64,000 bases of DNA from Sycobia sp. Sy_11 (taxonomy: Eukaryota > Arthropoda > Insecta > Hymenoptera > Epichrysomallidae): the NCBI GenBank assembly GCA_018907035.1, contig JACCIC010000034.1:2470001-2534000 (forward strand), written 5' to 3'. This document shows positions 1 through 12,104 of the stretch, one piece after another. The position numbers and the translations under genes are program-made. The stretch's first letter is position 1, and every line of letters starts with the position of its first letter. The notes beneath the pieces were generated by a model. The model worked only from the letters and a program-made list of their open reading frames with translations, did not search any database and was not told the DNA's origin.

Positions 1-594
1 CCTGTCCAAAAAAACTTCAAAGTCCGTGCATGACACTTTCTACTCACGAAAGCGAGGCGGAACTTAAAACCTCCGCACGTCGTCCGCCTTTACGCGGATC
101 CGCGCCTGAATATATTTACTACTTATCAGCGTGTATTATATGCGGCTGGCCCTTTAGACGGCGGCGCTGCTCGAGCGCCTCGCTGCTGCCTCATTACAAT
201 AATTTTGCCCGACGCGACGGAAGAAAAACATTTATCTTCATTTGGAAATTAACTCTCTGCCGTGGCTGTATATGGCCCGTTATGTACCGGCGCGGCGCGC
301 GCGCGAGACGACGAAGGAGGAGACCGCGGAGCGCAATATTCGCGCGCGCGGGGCGACGCTTATTACTCGAGTCGTATAACGCTTCCCCCTTCCTTTTTCG
401 GCCCCGAAACAGCCTCGAGCTCCACTTTTTCCGCCTTCTTTCTTCTCCACCTCCCCTCTCCTTCCTCTCCCTCAACTCCGCTGTCCCCCGAGTGCGCGGC
501 CGACGCGGGGACCCGTCCTTGCGCGGACTATTCCCCGGCTCCCTCTTTTTATCGCCCTCTCGAACGTCGCGTCGCGCGCTCGCGTTATTACGCG

Positions 595-596
<2 letters not shown>
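1..596. other. CpG-rich island, no gene recognised
   Basis: GC-rich stretch with many CG dinucleotides (several GCGCGC runs near 290-350 and 560-595) and pyrimidine-rich tracts near 420-480. The open frames crossing it continue into the microsatellite and show no recognisable domain. It may be a promoter-proximal or regulatory island; that is inference from composition only. Confidence 0.4.
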
Positions 597-631
<35 letters not shown>

Positions 632-728
632 CATACATACATACATACATACATACATACATACATACATACATACATACATACATACATACATACATAC
701 ATACATACATACATACATACATACATAC

Positions 729-783
<55 letters not shown>
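597..783. repeat. Compound microsatellite (AT)n-(ACAT)n-(AT)n
   Basis: About 30 bp of AT dinucleotides, then about 110 bp of ACAT tetranucleotides, then about 45 bp of AT. All open frames across it translate to YIYI or HTYI/VCMY repeats. The AT blocks on both sides of an ACAT core suggest an AT array that expanded around point-mutated units. Confidence 0.97.
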
Positions 784-786
<3 letters not shown>

Positions 787-837
787 GTTGGTCGCGCCGC
801 GCGATCTCTCGCTGCTCGGCATTTACGACCGCAAGCA

Positions 838-863
838 TATATAAGCCGGGGCCTAAGGTTTCA

Positions 864-870
<7 letters not shown>
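838..870 (+). promoter_or_regulatory. Candidate TATA/initiator core promoter
   Basis: TATATAAG at 838-845 is followed by TCATTC at 865-870, whose A (867) lies 29 bp downstream of the TATA start, the classical insect spacing. The flanking DNA is CpG-rich. The presumed leader would run into the (TC)n tract that follows. No coding exon is seen downstream, so a first non-coding exon or a chance match are both possible. Confidence 0.3.

Positions 871-907
<37 letters not shown>
869..907. repeat. (TC)n microsatellite
   Basis: Uninterrupted TC dinucleotides for about 39 bp, directly after the TATA/initiator candidate. Such tracts bind GAGA-type factors in insects; binding here is inference. Confidence 0.95.
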
Positions 908-911
<4 letters not shown>

Positions 912-1299
912 CATTCCCCTTATCCCTTGGCGAGTTTTGCGCGTGCTTTAGCAAGTATAGTTAAGTTAAACGTGTGTTCGAATTTTATTTCCGTAAGTTC
1001 GGTTATCTAACGCAAAAAGCTCTGGGCCACCGCTCTGTAGGATTTATAACTGTTACATTTATAATTTCGAGCTCAATGCCCTGCGTACACGGCTTTCGCG
1101 AAACGCTGACCGTGCGCAATGATAATATATTATATCGTTATATAGTGATTGAAAAAGACGCTCGGGTAGACGAGATAAAGAACGTGAAAGCGAAAACGCG
1201 CTATTTTTGCTTCTATATGGAAAAATGCTGACATACTTTGAATGGGCAGAAATATAAATTCATAAGATCGTCTTCAAAAAATTTCTTTTATAGCTAATA
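908..1299. other. No recognised feature
   Basis: Mixed-composition sequence grading from the CpG-rich island into AT-rich DNA. A short open frame (974-1231) shows no domain or coding signature. Confidence 0.4.
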
Positions 1300-1882
1300 T
1301 ACAGAGTGTTCCAAAAGCATTGGTATGATTGTTTAAATCTCACAGTTAAATTTCTGTTACAAAGGGCTTATAGAATCGGGTGTATAATTGTTTTTGTTCT
1401 GTCTAAAAATGGCCTTGGATTTAAACTTAGCAATTTGAAATAAAAACCCCAATTTTCGAACCCGAATTGTATTCGAGTATGAAATATCAACTTACGTATG
1501 ATCTTCACATACATGCGAAGCGAATGTCAAGTTTATGCTCGAAAGTTGGATTCATTTTTCTGGTTTCTACTCACCATAAAAGAACAGAACTCATCCCATT
1601 CGACCAAGATATTTGGACTAATCGATTCTCCTGGAAGGTTGGACCTTTAACCGAATGATAAAATCATACTCGGATGTACATCTTCCTATCCCATCAATTT
1701 TGGATCAAAAATTGATGTACTATTTCGGATTGTAAAGATAAATTTAAATAACACTGAAGGTTCAATGTAAGGGCACCTTAAAAAGTTGGGAAAAATTCTA
1801 AATCCGTACTCTTTTTAATTTCCTCTGAAAACGCGATCTATACGAGATAATGATAATAATACCGATCAGGAATCACCCTGTA
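1300..1882. mobile_element. Degenerate TIR element (MITE-like)
   Basis: The left end reads TACAGAGTGTTCC (1300-1312) and the right end, read on the opposite strand, TACAGGGTGATTCC (1869-1882). The two are matching terminal inverted repeats with one substitution and one 1-base gap, each bordered by a TA dinucleotide as expected for a TA target duplication. The element is about 580 bp, too short to encode a transposase, and its one 63-residue open frame (1467-1658) has no recognisable motif. Inside lies a 10-bp-arm palindrome at 1692-1717. TIRs of CAGGGTG type with TA targets are common among insect DNA transposons; the superfamily is not assigned. Confidence 0.6.
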
Positions 1883-2620
1883 TTTTTAAATCTCGCAAAT
1901 TAAATATATATATATATATATCCTTTTAATTTAAATAATAGCATATATCTTAAAAATTAAATGCTTTAAGGAAAAACTCAATATAACAGTTTTTCAGGAA
2001 ATCAGAAATCGTATTTTAATAACTGTTCGATTCATGATGGGTTTCGGGTCCTAATGAGGCTCTGTAAGGCTAGAGTATATATGTTTTTAATAGAAATATC
2101 TATTCCTTTGTTGAAGATTTTATTTATATGGTTCGAAATACATTCATATATGTATCCAACTTCTTTTTAAAACACCGACGTTTCGGTAGATTCGGATCGT
2201 AAAAGATATTTTTCTTGATTTTTTCCTTTATTTTTGAATCAAAATTGTTCTATAAATATATCATTAATTCAAAACAGAAAATAAACCCTAAGGCGAATTT
2301 GAAATAAATAGTGAAGCATGTATTTAGATGGTATCTGGAACCGTAGTGTTGAAAACATCATGAAACCTACTCTTCTGAAGGCCCTAGAAGAAATTTGGCA
2401 ACCAAGCCATTGTTCGAATAGTCCATTGATATTCTGAAAGGTTAGTCTCTTAATTTTTGTCTCAAATCTAGTCTTCGATGTACATATTTTTAAACAGAAA
2501 AATCATCCATTATTATTAATGTTATAGTTTTTTATAATATCGATGCCTGTTCTTGAATATTTAGTCATAACCTTTTGCAAATGAAATTGATCAAAGTTGC
2601 CTCGCTATAGTCGATATGTA
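1883..2620. other. AT-rich, no recognised feature
   Basis: AT-rich DNA with a short (AT)10 run near 1901-1920. No coding, RNA or repeat signature was recognised. Confidence 0.4.
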
Positions 2621-3280
2621 TGTATAAGATAAACGTAAATCTCTCGCGAAACTCATCCTCGAGTCCCGCTTTTGCGCTACGAACACGTGCACCACTGCAA
2701 AAACCGTAATTATCATTCGCCTTTTCCCGCCGTTAAGCGCGAAAGAAAGAAAAATGAAGAAGAAGAAGATGGCGAAGAGGAAAAAGAAGAAGAAAAGGAA
2801 AAAAACGCCGAGCATCAGGGATAAAAGAAGTTCGGGAGAAAATATACTTAAGTCGGAGTCAGGAAAGAAAGGAGCGTATATAGTCGTCGGTATAGATGTG
2901 ACGACTCGCGGTCTGAGAGTAGCTCTTTATTTTTCCCTCCAGCGCTCCCTGGCTATGTATAAGAAGCCGCAGCGGAGAACGACGGACGAAGACAAATGAT
3001 TGAATGTTTAGTCGGGCGGCTTCGATATATATAGAGGAGAAATAAAAATCCTCTCGGCGCGCATAATAATAAGTTCTAGTTGCGCGCTAATTACCCTCAT
3101 CTCGGATCGGGCGGTCATCTTTTATCGTCCCTTCATATATAATAGAGAAAGCATCAGTCACAGAGAATAAGCGGGAGAGGGGGAGGGGCAGAGCAGAGTG
3201 CAGCCTCCTCCTAGGAATGTGGAAACTTCTGCGCGTCCGATATATATAATCGCCCCCGGTGCGTGAAGCATCATCATCAG
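2621..3280. other. GC-elevated island
   Basis: GC-elevated, purine-rich block (AAG/GAA-rich 2740-2810, GGGAGG-rich 3170-3190). Open frames on both strands are simple Lys- or Phe-rich shadows of the purine tract. No exon with convincing splice sites was found. Confidence 0.35.
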
Positions 3281-4831
3281 ACGCGCTGTAATCGCCTTCT
3301 TTTTTTCATTATAACGGTCAAAACTCCTATATATTTGTTCAACACGCAGAGAGTTATTAGACGACTAACGCACTGGATGGAAGAATTGCATTTGTCTCGG
3401 GGCATTATCGTTTATGCAAAGTTGTTTTTGCGCATCAGCTGCATACCTATATAAATTTAAACGCTCAAGCCGAGTTGAATGGATTTTGTTTTTGCCATAC
3501 AAGGAACGTGAGAAACTATATTTTTATAATTATTTTATAAATCACGCTTAATTATATGATTTTAATGAGAGTAATAATTATGCGCATAAATAACACGTTC
3601 AAAACTAACTGTTTTTTTTCTTCAAGCTTTGAGAATTCTTCATTTAATGCTAAAAAATACGCAATATATCTCTCAATTAACATTATACTTTATTAGAAGA
3701 TATAAGGTCATACAGCTAAGTATATGTAAATCAAAGAGAGCATGATATTACGCGCTGTATTCTCATACAATGATTCCATACGATAATAAAGAATCGAAAG
3801 TTTTTTTTATTCCAATTATACTTGTAAAAATTCGTATTATTTATCATATAGTAAAGATTCATTTCGTATTATAGACCTCGTTAGATTTATTCAATTACGT
3901 AATGCTTCGTGATTAATAGTAGTATAGCACGTATACATATTATACGATCTACACATAATCCAACGAAAGAGCAAAGCAATTTAAATCTCTTATATCAAGT
4001 ATTACCGAAATTGTGTTATTGAGATGACCATTGTTTAATCGACCGTTGAATTCAATGTGAATTCAAGGCTGCAATAATGTCGATGTGTTCAAGCGCTATC
4101 GATCAATATTGTATAGGGTTCCATTAAAGTTCTAGTAATGTTTTTCGTTTGTTAATTTATCAATCGTAGCTACTTTAGGCTATTTAATCGATTTCATAAA
4201 TTTTCTTTTTGTCTCTACTTTTTACGTACGCGTACTTTATTATATATTGAAACATATTTCAAATTCTTTCAACTAAAATAAATTAATTATTAACTGGCAT
4301 ACATGTAAAACATCAATTTAATACGAATAATTTAATAAAATATATATTTAAAAATTTTCATTGTGGACTTCATCAATATGGTAGAATATAAAGCTAAGAA
4401 TAACCAGTTCGAAAGTTAATATCATACGTAATAATCTAAGAAATTTCATCTTATGAATAAATTTAAAATTGATTTAAAATATATTAAAATACAAATGTCC
4501 TAACAAAGTTTCCTAGTTAGACTCATTAATTTTATCCCGATTTCTCGAGTTTGTCCGCGCAAGTTGTCTAGCGGAGCTTCTGCGTACAATAGCATGGTCT
4601 AAGTTTCAACCAACAAAAACTTTTTAGTCGTTCTAATATTTTTTAGGAAGCAACCGGAATTACCATATTTAAAACACTGTCTGTAACGTACATAATAGCA
4701 CGTGCATTTCAGTTTGTTTTTTTTCTGAAATTTTTGCTGATGAAAAATAAAGTTGATGGTTACCATTTCCCAGCACGTCTACCGATGGGCATTATTCCAT
4801 CGCCATCGCGTAATTTTCATCCAATTACAAG
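3281..4831. other. AT-rich, no recognised feature
   Basis: AT-rich DNA without long open frames, clear inverted repeats or tandem structure. Confidence 0.4.
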
Positions 4832-4834
4832 ATA

Positions 4835-4901
<67 letters not shown>
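4832..4901. repeat. (AT)n microsatellite
   Basis: About 70 bp of AT dinucleotides with a single TACATA interruption near 4851. Confidence 0.96.
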
Positions 4902-4903
<2 letters not shown>

Positions 4904-5104
4904 TTGGCAGCTCGCTGAGGCATAGAAATGCATCCGGGGCACTCGTGCTCAATTAGCGCGATAATTATGGCCTCCCCGCGCATTATATATTAAGCCGAGT
5001 TTTTGCGGCTGTCGTGGGAGCAACGGCTCGTGCGTTCTTTAAGATCGCCCGATCCGCTCGCTCGAAAATTTGATAAGAGATTTTTGCTGATTTTTAAGTA
5101 GCGC

Positions 5105-5160
<56 letters not shown>

Positions 5161-5493
5161 CAATTCGCTTTGTAGAATCGAGAACGCCGCGCGCCCGCAT
5201 GCGCGCTCGGGCGCGCCGAGTCACATTCGCTATTTTCGAAATCTACCGTCTGCACGCGCGCATTAATATATACGCTGATGATGCGGCGATGATGCAGGCC
5301 TGCATCGGTACCGCGCGGCTTGTTAATGGACGACGAGTCCTCTTTCTTTCTCGCTCCCGCATTGCGCGCGAGCGCGCGGCAATGTCACGGCCGCTCATTG
5401 TCTAAACAATTAAGATGTGCATGCTCGCTTTGTTCGAGGCACGAAGGAAACTACAATGTATATCATTAGGGGCAACGTTTTGAGCTTTAAGAG

Positions 5494-5494
<1 letters not shown>
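4902..5494. other. CpG-rich island between (AT)n arrays
   Basis: CpG-rich DNA (GCGCGC-type runs around 5185-5240 and 5355-5395) enclosed by three long (AT)n arrays. Short Arg/Ala-rich open frames show no domains. It resembles the other islands in the window. Confidence 0.4.
5107..5160. repeat. (AT)n microsatellite
   Basis: About 54 bp of AT dinucleotides ending in TACATATACATA variants. Confidence 0.95.

Positions 5495-5573
<79 letters not shown>
5495..5573. repeat. (AT)n microsatellite
   Basis: About 79 bp of AT dinucleotides with one TATG interruption near 5540. Confidence 0.96.
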
Positions 5574-5576
<3 letters not shown>

Positions 5577-7740
5577 GCGCGTGCAAAAAAGCATTTAAGA
5601 GCTCGGTAATGATTTATCGTTCGTTAAAAGACATTAATTATTGAGAATTAACGATATAGAGACCCGCGGCGCTCGCGGATTTATTATGTTTCTCGGCTAA
5701 ACGAGATTTTTGCCCATAACATGCGGGATAGTCGGGCAGTTATACACACTGATGGTAAAGTTTAAACGATTTTGCTGAATTACACAGGCCTAACACAAGA
5801 TTTTTTTAGTAGTTTTTTTTAATAGTAATCAGAGTATATTTTTCACAAGCTATCTATATAGATACTTCAATTTGCGAATCTAAAACTGAAGTCCAAATCT
5901 TTATGTTGACTTTGATTCTTTAGATATTCGGTGTGAGAATGAAATTCAATGTAGGATGGAACTTAATCTGTAATCAAGTGATCCAGAAAGTTTAACAATA
6001 GAGAATATAATTTTTTTAACTTAGAAAAAACATTTATCTGTTTCTTGTGCAGTCATCGAATTTTGAAGTTTTCGTGTTTGTGAATTATTGTAAATCATAC
6101 TATGTATAGAATTCACAAATATGAACATTTCATTATAGGATATTTTCCAGATAAAAAAATATTTGAGCAAACTCCCAACAATACTTGAAAAAACCAGACT
6201 TTATAATTTCAGATTGATTTGGAGTTTGTTTATTAAGATAAAGATTCTTTTAAGATAGGATTTTTCGAGGGAATAACAAAAAATAAAATATTTTTTATTA
6301 TTTTTTAAACCAAAACTGATGATCTGCACATAGACGAATAATTGTAACATTGGTATTATAATCGTTGTATCAATTAATATTTTAAATTAATAAATAAAAT
6401 ATCAACTTTTTAATAGTCATATAAGCTTCCTGCTGTGATATTACCTAGTAGTGTCTATCTTTTTTGTATCTTCGAAAGCATAAGAAACTATTATTCCATT
6501 ATGAAAATGTTTTGTATAAAATTGCTTGGAGAGGGAATATACAAGCAGATGCTAACAATTTTTCGACAATCCATGTATTTATGGTAGCTTGATTTATGAA
6601 AAATTATGGCAAATTTACTCGTGGATTTATCGACGCAGAATTTCGATTAATAAAAATATCTATGCAAGTGTAATCAGCTAATAATGATTGATGTTTTATG
6701 CATATGCTACATAAGGAACTACATCGAAAGTCAACTGCTGTTTTTGTTCACTCTCTAATATCAAGAGCAGTAAGAATACTTTAGCAGGGCCATTCACTTC
6801 TGAATTACATAATGGAAATTTCTGAAATAATTCTAATAATGCGACTTTTGTCAATAAATGTTTTATTTTTTTTTATTAAAAAATATGAATTTTCACATAC
6901 AGATTCTTACAAAATAAACATCCACCATATAACGTCACAGGTCATACGCTTGCGAAGGTGTATTCAAGACCTTTGTATATTAAAAGAATATTTGTCAAAA
7001 TTCTTTTACGGCATAAATTATAAATATTGCGTCAAACATTGTGAAAAAACTTAAGTCATAATTCTTCTTAAATTTTATAAGACTAGTATTTTTTAAAAAC
7101 ACCTTTTTTCTCTTATATAGAGAGATTTTTATTCTACAAGGAGAAACCACGATATTTGGGTGACTAAATTTGGCCAAACTTCACTTGGCAAGAGGATAGA
7201 ACGTATGCGTTTGATAATATAAGTTGTTTCGGATATTTTTTCTTGTATCGTTTATAACAAACACGTCTATGCAATAAGTAATTTCTTATAAGTTTTATTC
7301 AAGCTTGGCAGTATCGTTTTTTGCAAGCACAAATATGAAAAGTTGACAAATGAAGAAACCATATACCAATACCTCAAAATGAAATTGAAACTAAATTAGA
7401 TCTTTTTAAACTGAAATCGAAGCATCGGGTTCACGTAAAACTGGTAATTTCGACTGTATAATCAATTCTAGTTTTAAAAAATCTAGTTTCCGTTTCAGAG
7501 GGCCAAGGAAAAAAAAGAGGCAGAATTAATTACGATAAAGCTATGTAGTAAAAGGTAGAAGTGCGCAAAGGCACTTTGCTGACAACATACTAATAATAGG
7601 ACATTTTCGAAGTCCGCATTAATTGCATAGCAAACTTCCCCGAATCTTAAAAAGAGCGCTTAGACCACGCTTTTACAGTTAAGGAATATATATATATATA
7701 ACTTTTGTAATTTATGAATGCACATGCGTAAACGGATATA
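5574..7740. other. AT-rich, no recognised feature
   Basis: Two kilobases of AT-rich DNA. Small open frames (for example 6812-7054) are AT-biased and lack motifs. No splice-bounded exon, RNA gene or transposon end was recognised. Confidence 0.4.
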
Positions 7741-8700
7741 AATACGGGGTTAAGAATTTCGTTTAAACCCACATTAACCCCAAGGGAGGGCGGACTTGTG
7801 CTCTACATATTTGCGCAGTTCCGTTTATTTCCCTCATTTTTTTTCTCATTCTCCCTCTCTCCTCTCCCCCCTCCTCCACTCTGTCCCTCCGTCCCTTATT
7901 CGCACTTGGTTCTATACGCTCGACCGCGGTTCGCCTTTTTTTTCGGCGTAGAAAAAGGCGCCGAACGAGCCGCGTACTATATATAAGAGCCCCGCGTGCA
8001 CGCAAGAAATATCGTAACGCACATTCGCGCCACATGCTCGGCACATGATGCAGAAGCCCGCAGTTTATATACGTACATACGGCAGCCGATTTCGTTGGCT
8101 AATATTACGGCGCATATATGCGTTATGGGTATTTTTTTTTGTTGGGCCTCTTTTGTACATAGCGCGGCGTAATATAATATCGGTCGCCCGCGTATGGAAC
8201 ATAATAAACGCATGGATTACTGAATTACGAGGCTAAAACTCGCACGTATATATAAATGGACCAGTGTGTTCGGTGCCAGTAATGTGCGTGTGCGCACATG
8301 TATATATATGACGGCCTGTATAGTTTCGCTGCGCGGGTGTGCGCCGATGACGGAGAGCGAGGAGAGAGATGGGAGGGGAGGACCTCGAACCGACGTTTTT
8401 TTCTTTCGCACACTGTTTTCCACCCACACTATATATACATGCGGGATTGGTCCTAAATCGATGGTCTCTGCAGTTTATAGAGGCTTCAAGTAGCGACACA
8501 CACACACGTGCGGTGTCTAATATGTGTATATATGCTCGAGTTATACAGACTGTCCAGCATGACTCATGTATATTTTAATAATCCTTCTGGACTTCTACGA
8601 AGGTCTCTGCGTCTCGGAGTGTTTCTAATCGACAGAGAGGGAAAGAGAGACAAAAACAAGTACTCTTTTTGGAGCGTGTGCATGTTTAACCTAAATTAAA
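7741..8700. other. CpG-rich island
   Basis: CpG-rich block with pyrimidine-rich tracts (7840-7895), a strong TATA-like site at 7980, and a short (CA)n at 8496-8507. Overlapping open frames on both strands (8045-8236, 8233-8505 and others) have no recognisable domain and shadow one another. A regulatory or first-exon role is possible but unproven. Confidence 0.4.
7980..7987 (+). promoter_or_regulatory. TATA-box candidate
   Basis: TATATAAG followed by a GC-rich stretch (AGAGCCCCGCG) inside a CpG-rich island, a typical core-promoter setting. No initiator or coding exon could be tied to it. Confidence 0.22.
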
Positions 8701-8865
8701 CCTTTTTCGTGTTATGTTTTCCTTGACTCTAATCTCGGTTAATATATGAAACTTCTTTCAATACATTAATTAAACGCCGATTTCAGTTCTATATACTTAC
8801 CAGCTGATGATGTGATTGTGCCTTTTTCAAGGTGTTTTATGCAAAAAATCACGGATTTAAGAATT

Positions 8866-8915
<50 letters not shown>

Positions 8916-9263
8916 CATTTTTAGAAATTATAGGCTCTGATTGGTCCAAGTAAAAACTAAGGAGCATGTCAGGATTTCACTAGTTCATATTTTAATTTTA
9001 TCGGGCGAAACACTGTGTACGTTATTTAATGATAATAAATGTTAACAGTAAAATTTTTTAAATATATATAATAATGCAGATCCTTACTTTTTTCTGTAAA
9101 AAATTACATACTATATACTATTTCTTTTAGATTTATAATTTGGCTAACTAGTCGGCGATAGTCGGAGTACTTCTACTTGTAAAATCACGTATCCCGTAAG
9201 GAAACAAAAATCGGTTTATTTGCAAAACATAATTTATTGCGATCTTACATCATATTGAGTTAT

Positions 9264-9320
<57 letters not shown>

Positions 9321-9761
9321 AAATATATATACATATATAGTTGGACTTGCATTTACTAAACATAAAGCTTTGAACTACAAGCTTCATTTTTTACACATTC
9401 CATCGATTTCAATAAATCTTATTCATTTTGTGTTCTCATACTATTTTCACTTAATTTACATGGAATCGTATTAATAAAATTCTAGTGATTAGTGAAGTAT
9501 ACAACAGGCTTAAATTTATTACGTCAAATTCACCTGACGCATACAACAGATATGCATTTTATGCGCGCACTTCTTCGTACATCAGACAACTAACATATGT
9601 ATCTTTTCCCAAATGATAAATATATATATATATATATAAAGCGCATCATATCAGTAGAACTATTTCGATATACATCAAGGCATGGCGAAGATATCTCTTG
9701 TGCGATTTTCGCCATTTATACATAATAATTTAATAATTATTTATTAACAGTACGATCGGCT
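8701..9761. other. AT-rich with two (AT)n arrays
   Basis: AT-rich DNA containing (AT)n at 8866-8913 and 9268-9316 and a short one at 9619-9638. Nothing else was recognised. Confidence 0.6.
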
Positions 9762-9879
9762 GAAATATTAGATTAGGAACTCTTATTTAATGAAATATAT
9801 AGAAAACTAGATAGGATTACTTAATTAAATATATAGAAATATTAGATTAGGAATTCTGATTTAATGAAATGTATAGAAA
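9762..9879. repeat. Three-unit AT-rich minisatellite
   Basis: Three head-to-tail units start at about 9762, 9802 and 9836. The first and third (40 bp each) share GAAATATTAGATTAGGAA and TTTAATGAAAT. The middle one is a 34-bp shortened variant. The outer copies are offset by 74 bp. Confidence 0.75.
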
Positions 9880-10022
9880 TTTTGTTTATATATTTGTATA
9901 TTGTAACAATAAAATTAAAATTAATATACATTTATGTAATTACTCGAATTCATCGTTTTGGAGCTATATATTAAATATTATATAATTAATTGAAGACCCG
10001 CTATGCACTTGATGAAACATTT

Positions 10023-10139
10023 TTTAATAATATAAGATAAATTATAAATGAAAACACTTGGGTAGTTTCACAATAAATATTCTTAAAATTGTGAAACTAT
10101 CCAAGTGCTTTCATTTATATTTTACCTTATATTATTAAA
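10023..10139. repeat. Near-perfect inverted repeat (117-bp hairpin)
   Basis: The left arm 10023-10074 and right arm 10088-10139 are complementary over 52 bp with 4 mismatches, separated by a 13-base loop (10075-10087). Each arm contains a CACTTGG or CCAAGTG core next to GTTTCACAAT or its complement. Two of the four mismatches would be tolerated as G-U pairs in RNA. It could be a small foldback/MITE element or the source of a hairpin RNA. No target duplication was recognised. Confidence 0.85.
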
Positions 10140-10624
10140 TATTACTCTCTAATAAATAGTATAAACTTATCTTACTAAATGTATTTGGATGTTGAAAGTA
10201 TCGTGATAAGCGTAAGAATGATTTGAATTAGATATACGTCGTGCAGGCTCAGCGTAGTCTAGGTGATAGAAGAGTCGCGGAGAGCTTACCTGTTTCATCT
10301 TTCATTTTAAAAACCGTTGACCGGCATAAATAGACTGAGTGCATGGAATAGCACAGTTAGGGACCAATGCAAAGACTTACCGATACCAAACTTAAAAACT
10401 GAACTGCGCGACTAAAATAACTGTAAACTTCCAGAGTAATCTATCCGAGTATAAGTAATTTTCAGAACTTATATATTCATATATCGTCATGAATATTTCA
10501 TTTAAAATTTTATGATCGATAAAGAAGAAAACTTCATGATGCCTTTATCGATGTATTTATATTAACATTTCCTTCAAACATTTTCTTAAAACAAGGTGAA
10601 TTGTTCTATATCAATAGAAGTTAG

Positions 10625-10672
<48 letters not shown>

Positions 10673-11596
10673 GTGTGTGTGTCTTCAATTTTTTTACGAG
10701 ACGTTTTTATCGTTTTTATTTTACTTTGAATCAAATTACAGAGAATTATTACTTGATTCATAACGAACGATTTTGTGTTTTATAACAGTTAGTTATCAGA
10801 GGGTTGAGCTTGAGTTGAGCTGCTTTTTCAAAAAAAGTAACTCCCCTGAGACTTTTTAACGTATTCTGAAGAATGCGTAAAAATTGTGTGACACGCCATA
10901 CAGCACGCCCTTTTATGACCAACGCCCTCGCGCCAACGCCTCGTAATTGACCGTTGCACTGAGCAAGGTAATAAAATCTATATATAGATTCTAAAACTTT
11001 CTCTTTTTTCTTGTAATACGTTTTAGGCTTGTATGAAAATTAATCATTTGTTTTGTACTGCGTTGTAAAATAACAATAAGCAAATATTCATTAATATTAC
11101 TCAATTAATTCTGTAGATGAATTGCTTAAATTAACTTAAAATCTACATAGTATGTAAATATATATACTATCAACTGATAATATATGTACACTTAGATATA
11201 ACTTTTTATATATAATATCATTTATAATATAACTTTATAACAATATAGCGCTTTCCAATATATTTTTAGAGATATGTAATTCTCAACCAAAACATTGGTT
11301 TTATTTATTTTTTAATCATTTTCATTTAAATTAAAATATTTACATTAATCTAGTATTTAAAATACATGTAATTATTCATTTTGATTAATAAACTAAATAT
11401 AATTATTTTATTAGCTTATAGATGGAATTTCCTGTTTATTGTATAAATATATTAAATACATTTGGCCAAAATATCGCTACTGCGCCTTAAATCATGTTAA
11501 TAACGATGCAGAAGCACAGTATAATAATAAAATCCATTGGTTAAAAATATGTTTCTCAGTACTTTCTTTAAACTTTGTGACATTTTTAAAGTTTAA
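10140..11596. other. AT-rich, no gene recognised
   Basis: AT-rich DNA with an (AT)n array at 10626-10669 that runs into a short (GT)n. No coding signature was found. Confidence 0.45.
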
Positions 11597-11613
11597 AATT
11601 TGCTGTTCTAGAA
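11597..11613 (+). repeat. Left 17-bp direct repeat (putative TSD)
   Basis: AATTTGCTGTTCTAGAA here is repeated exactly at 12105-12121. The two copies bracket the foldback element between them, as expected for a target-site duplication. Confidence 0.75.
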
Positions 11614-11701
11614 CAATTAAATTGTACTTTTGTCGACTGCCCATATACAAATTAATAAATATTTTTTTATTGGTCTTACAGCCCAATCAATTCAATCTAA
11701 A

Positions 11702-11732
<31 letters not shown>

Positions 11733-12104
11733 TAAAAAAAAAATTAAAAATAAAAATTAAATTAAATAAATTAATAAATTAAATTAATTAAAGGGACCCA
11801 TGGTCCCTGATGAAGAGCCGTAGCGAGCTCGAAACGTTGGACAAGTCTTCAATTAGGTAAGGGTGTTGGGGACAGTCAGACTGCACTTTACTAACAAAGA
11901 ATTTTTTCAGCTATCATTTTATTTTCAGATTAGTCTACGAGGGTGAATGTAAATAAGGATAGTCTGACTGTCAATATAATTTTAATTTAATTTTTAATTT
12001 AATTTTTATTTTTAATTTTATTTTTGTTTCTTTTTTATTTTTATTTTTATTTTATTTTTAAATTGAATTGATTGGACTGTAAGACCAATAAAAAAATATT
12101 TATT
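11614..12104. mobile_element. Non-autonomous foldback retro- or DNA element
   Basis: A 491-bp segment lies between perfect 17-bp direct repeats. Within it, 11648-11696 and 12062-12110 form an inverted repeat of about 49 bp with a single mismatch (the right arm overlaps the start of the right direct repeat by a few bases). The next layer is A-rich AAAAT units on the left and complementary ATTTT units on the right, then a perfect 12-bp inverted pair GACAGTCAGACT / AGTCTGACTGTC near 11870 and 11960. In the centre is a hammerhead-like motif (11793-11835). No protein is encoded. Such layered foldback structure with a ribozyme-like core recalls non-autonomous Penelope-like retroelements, but that family assignment is inference. 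Confidence 0.7.
11793..11835 (+). other. Hammerhead-ribozyme-like motif (degenerate)
   Basis: A hairpin GGGACC-CAT-GGTCCC (11793-11807) is followed immediately by CTGATGA (11807-11813), a 4-bp hairpin GAGC/GCTC (11815-11818 with 11827-11830) and GAAAC (11831-11835). This is the order stem I, CUGAUGA core, stem II, GAAA core of hammerhead ribozymes. Against activity: there is one extra unpaired A before stem II, and no clear stem III partner or cleavage triplet was found upstream. It is probably a decayed copy or a look-alike. Confidence 0.4.

Noticed and set aside
30..1010. 326-residue + strand open frame and its partners on both strands
   Set aside because: The central third is an (AT)n/(ACAT)n microsatellite read as YIYI/HTYI and the C-terminal part a (TC)n run. 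The rest is Arg-rich translation of CpG-rich DNA with no domain.
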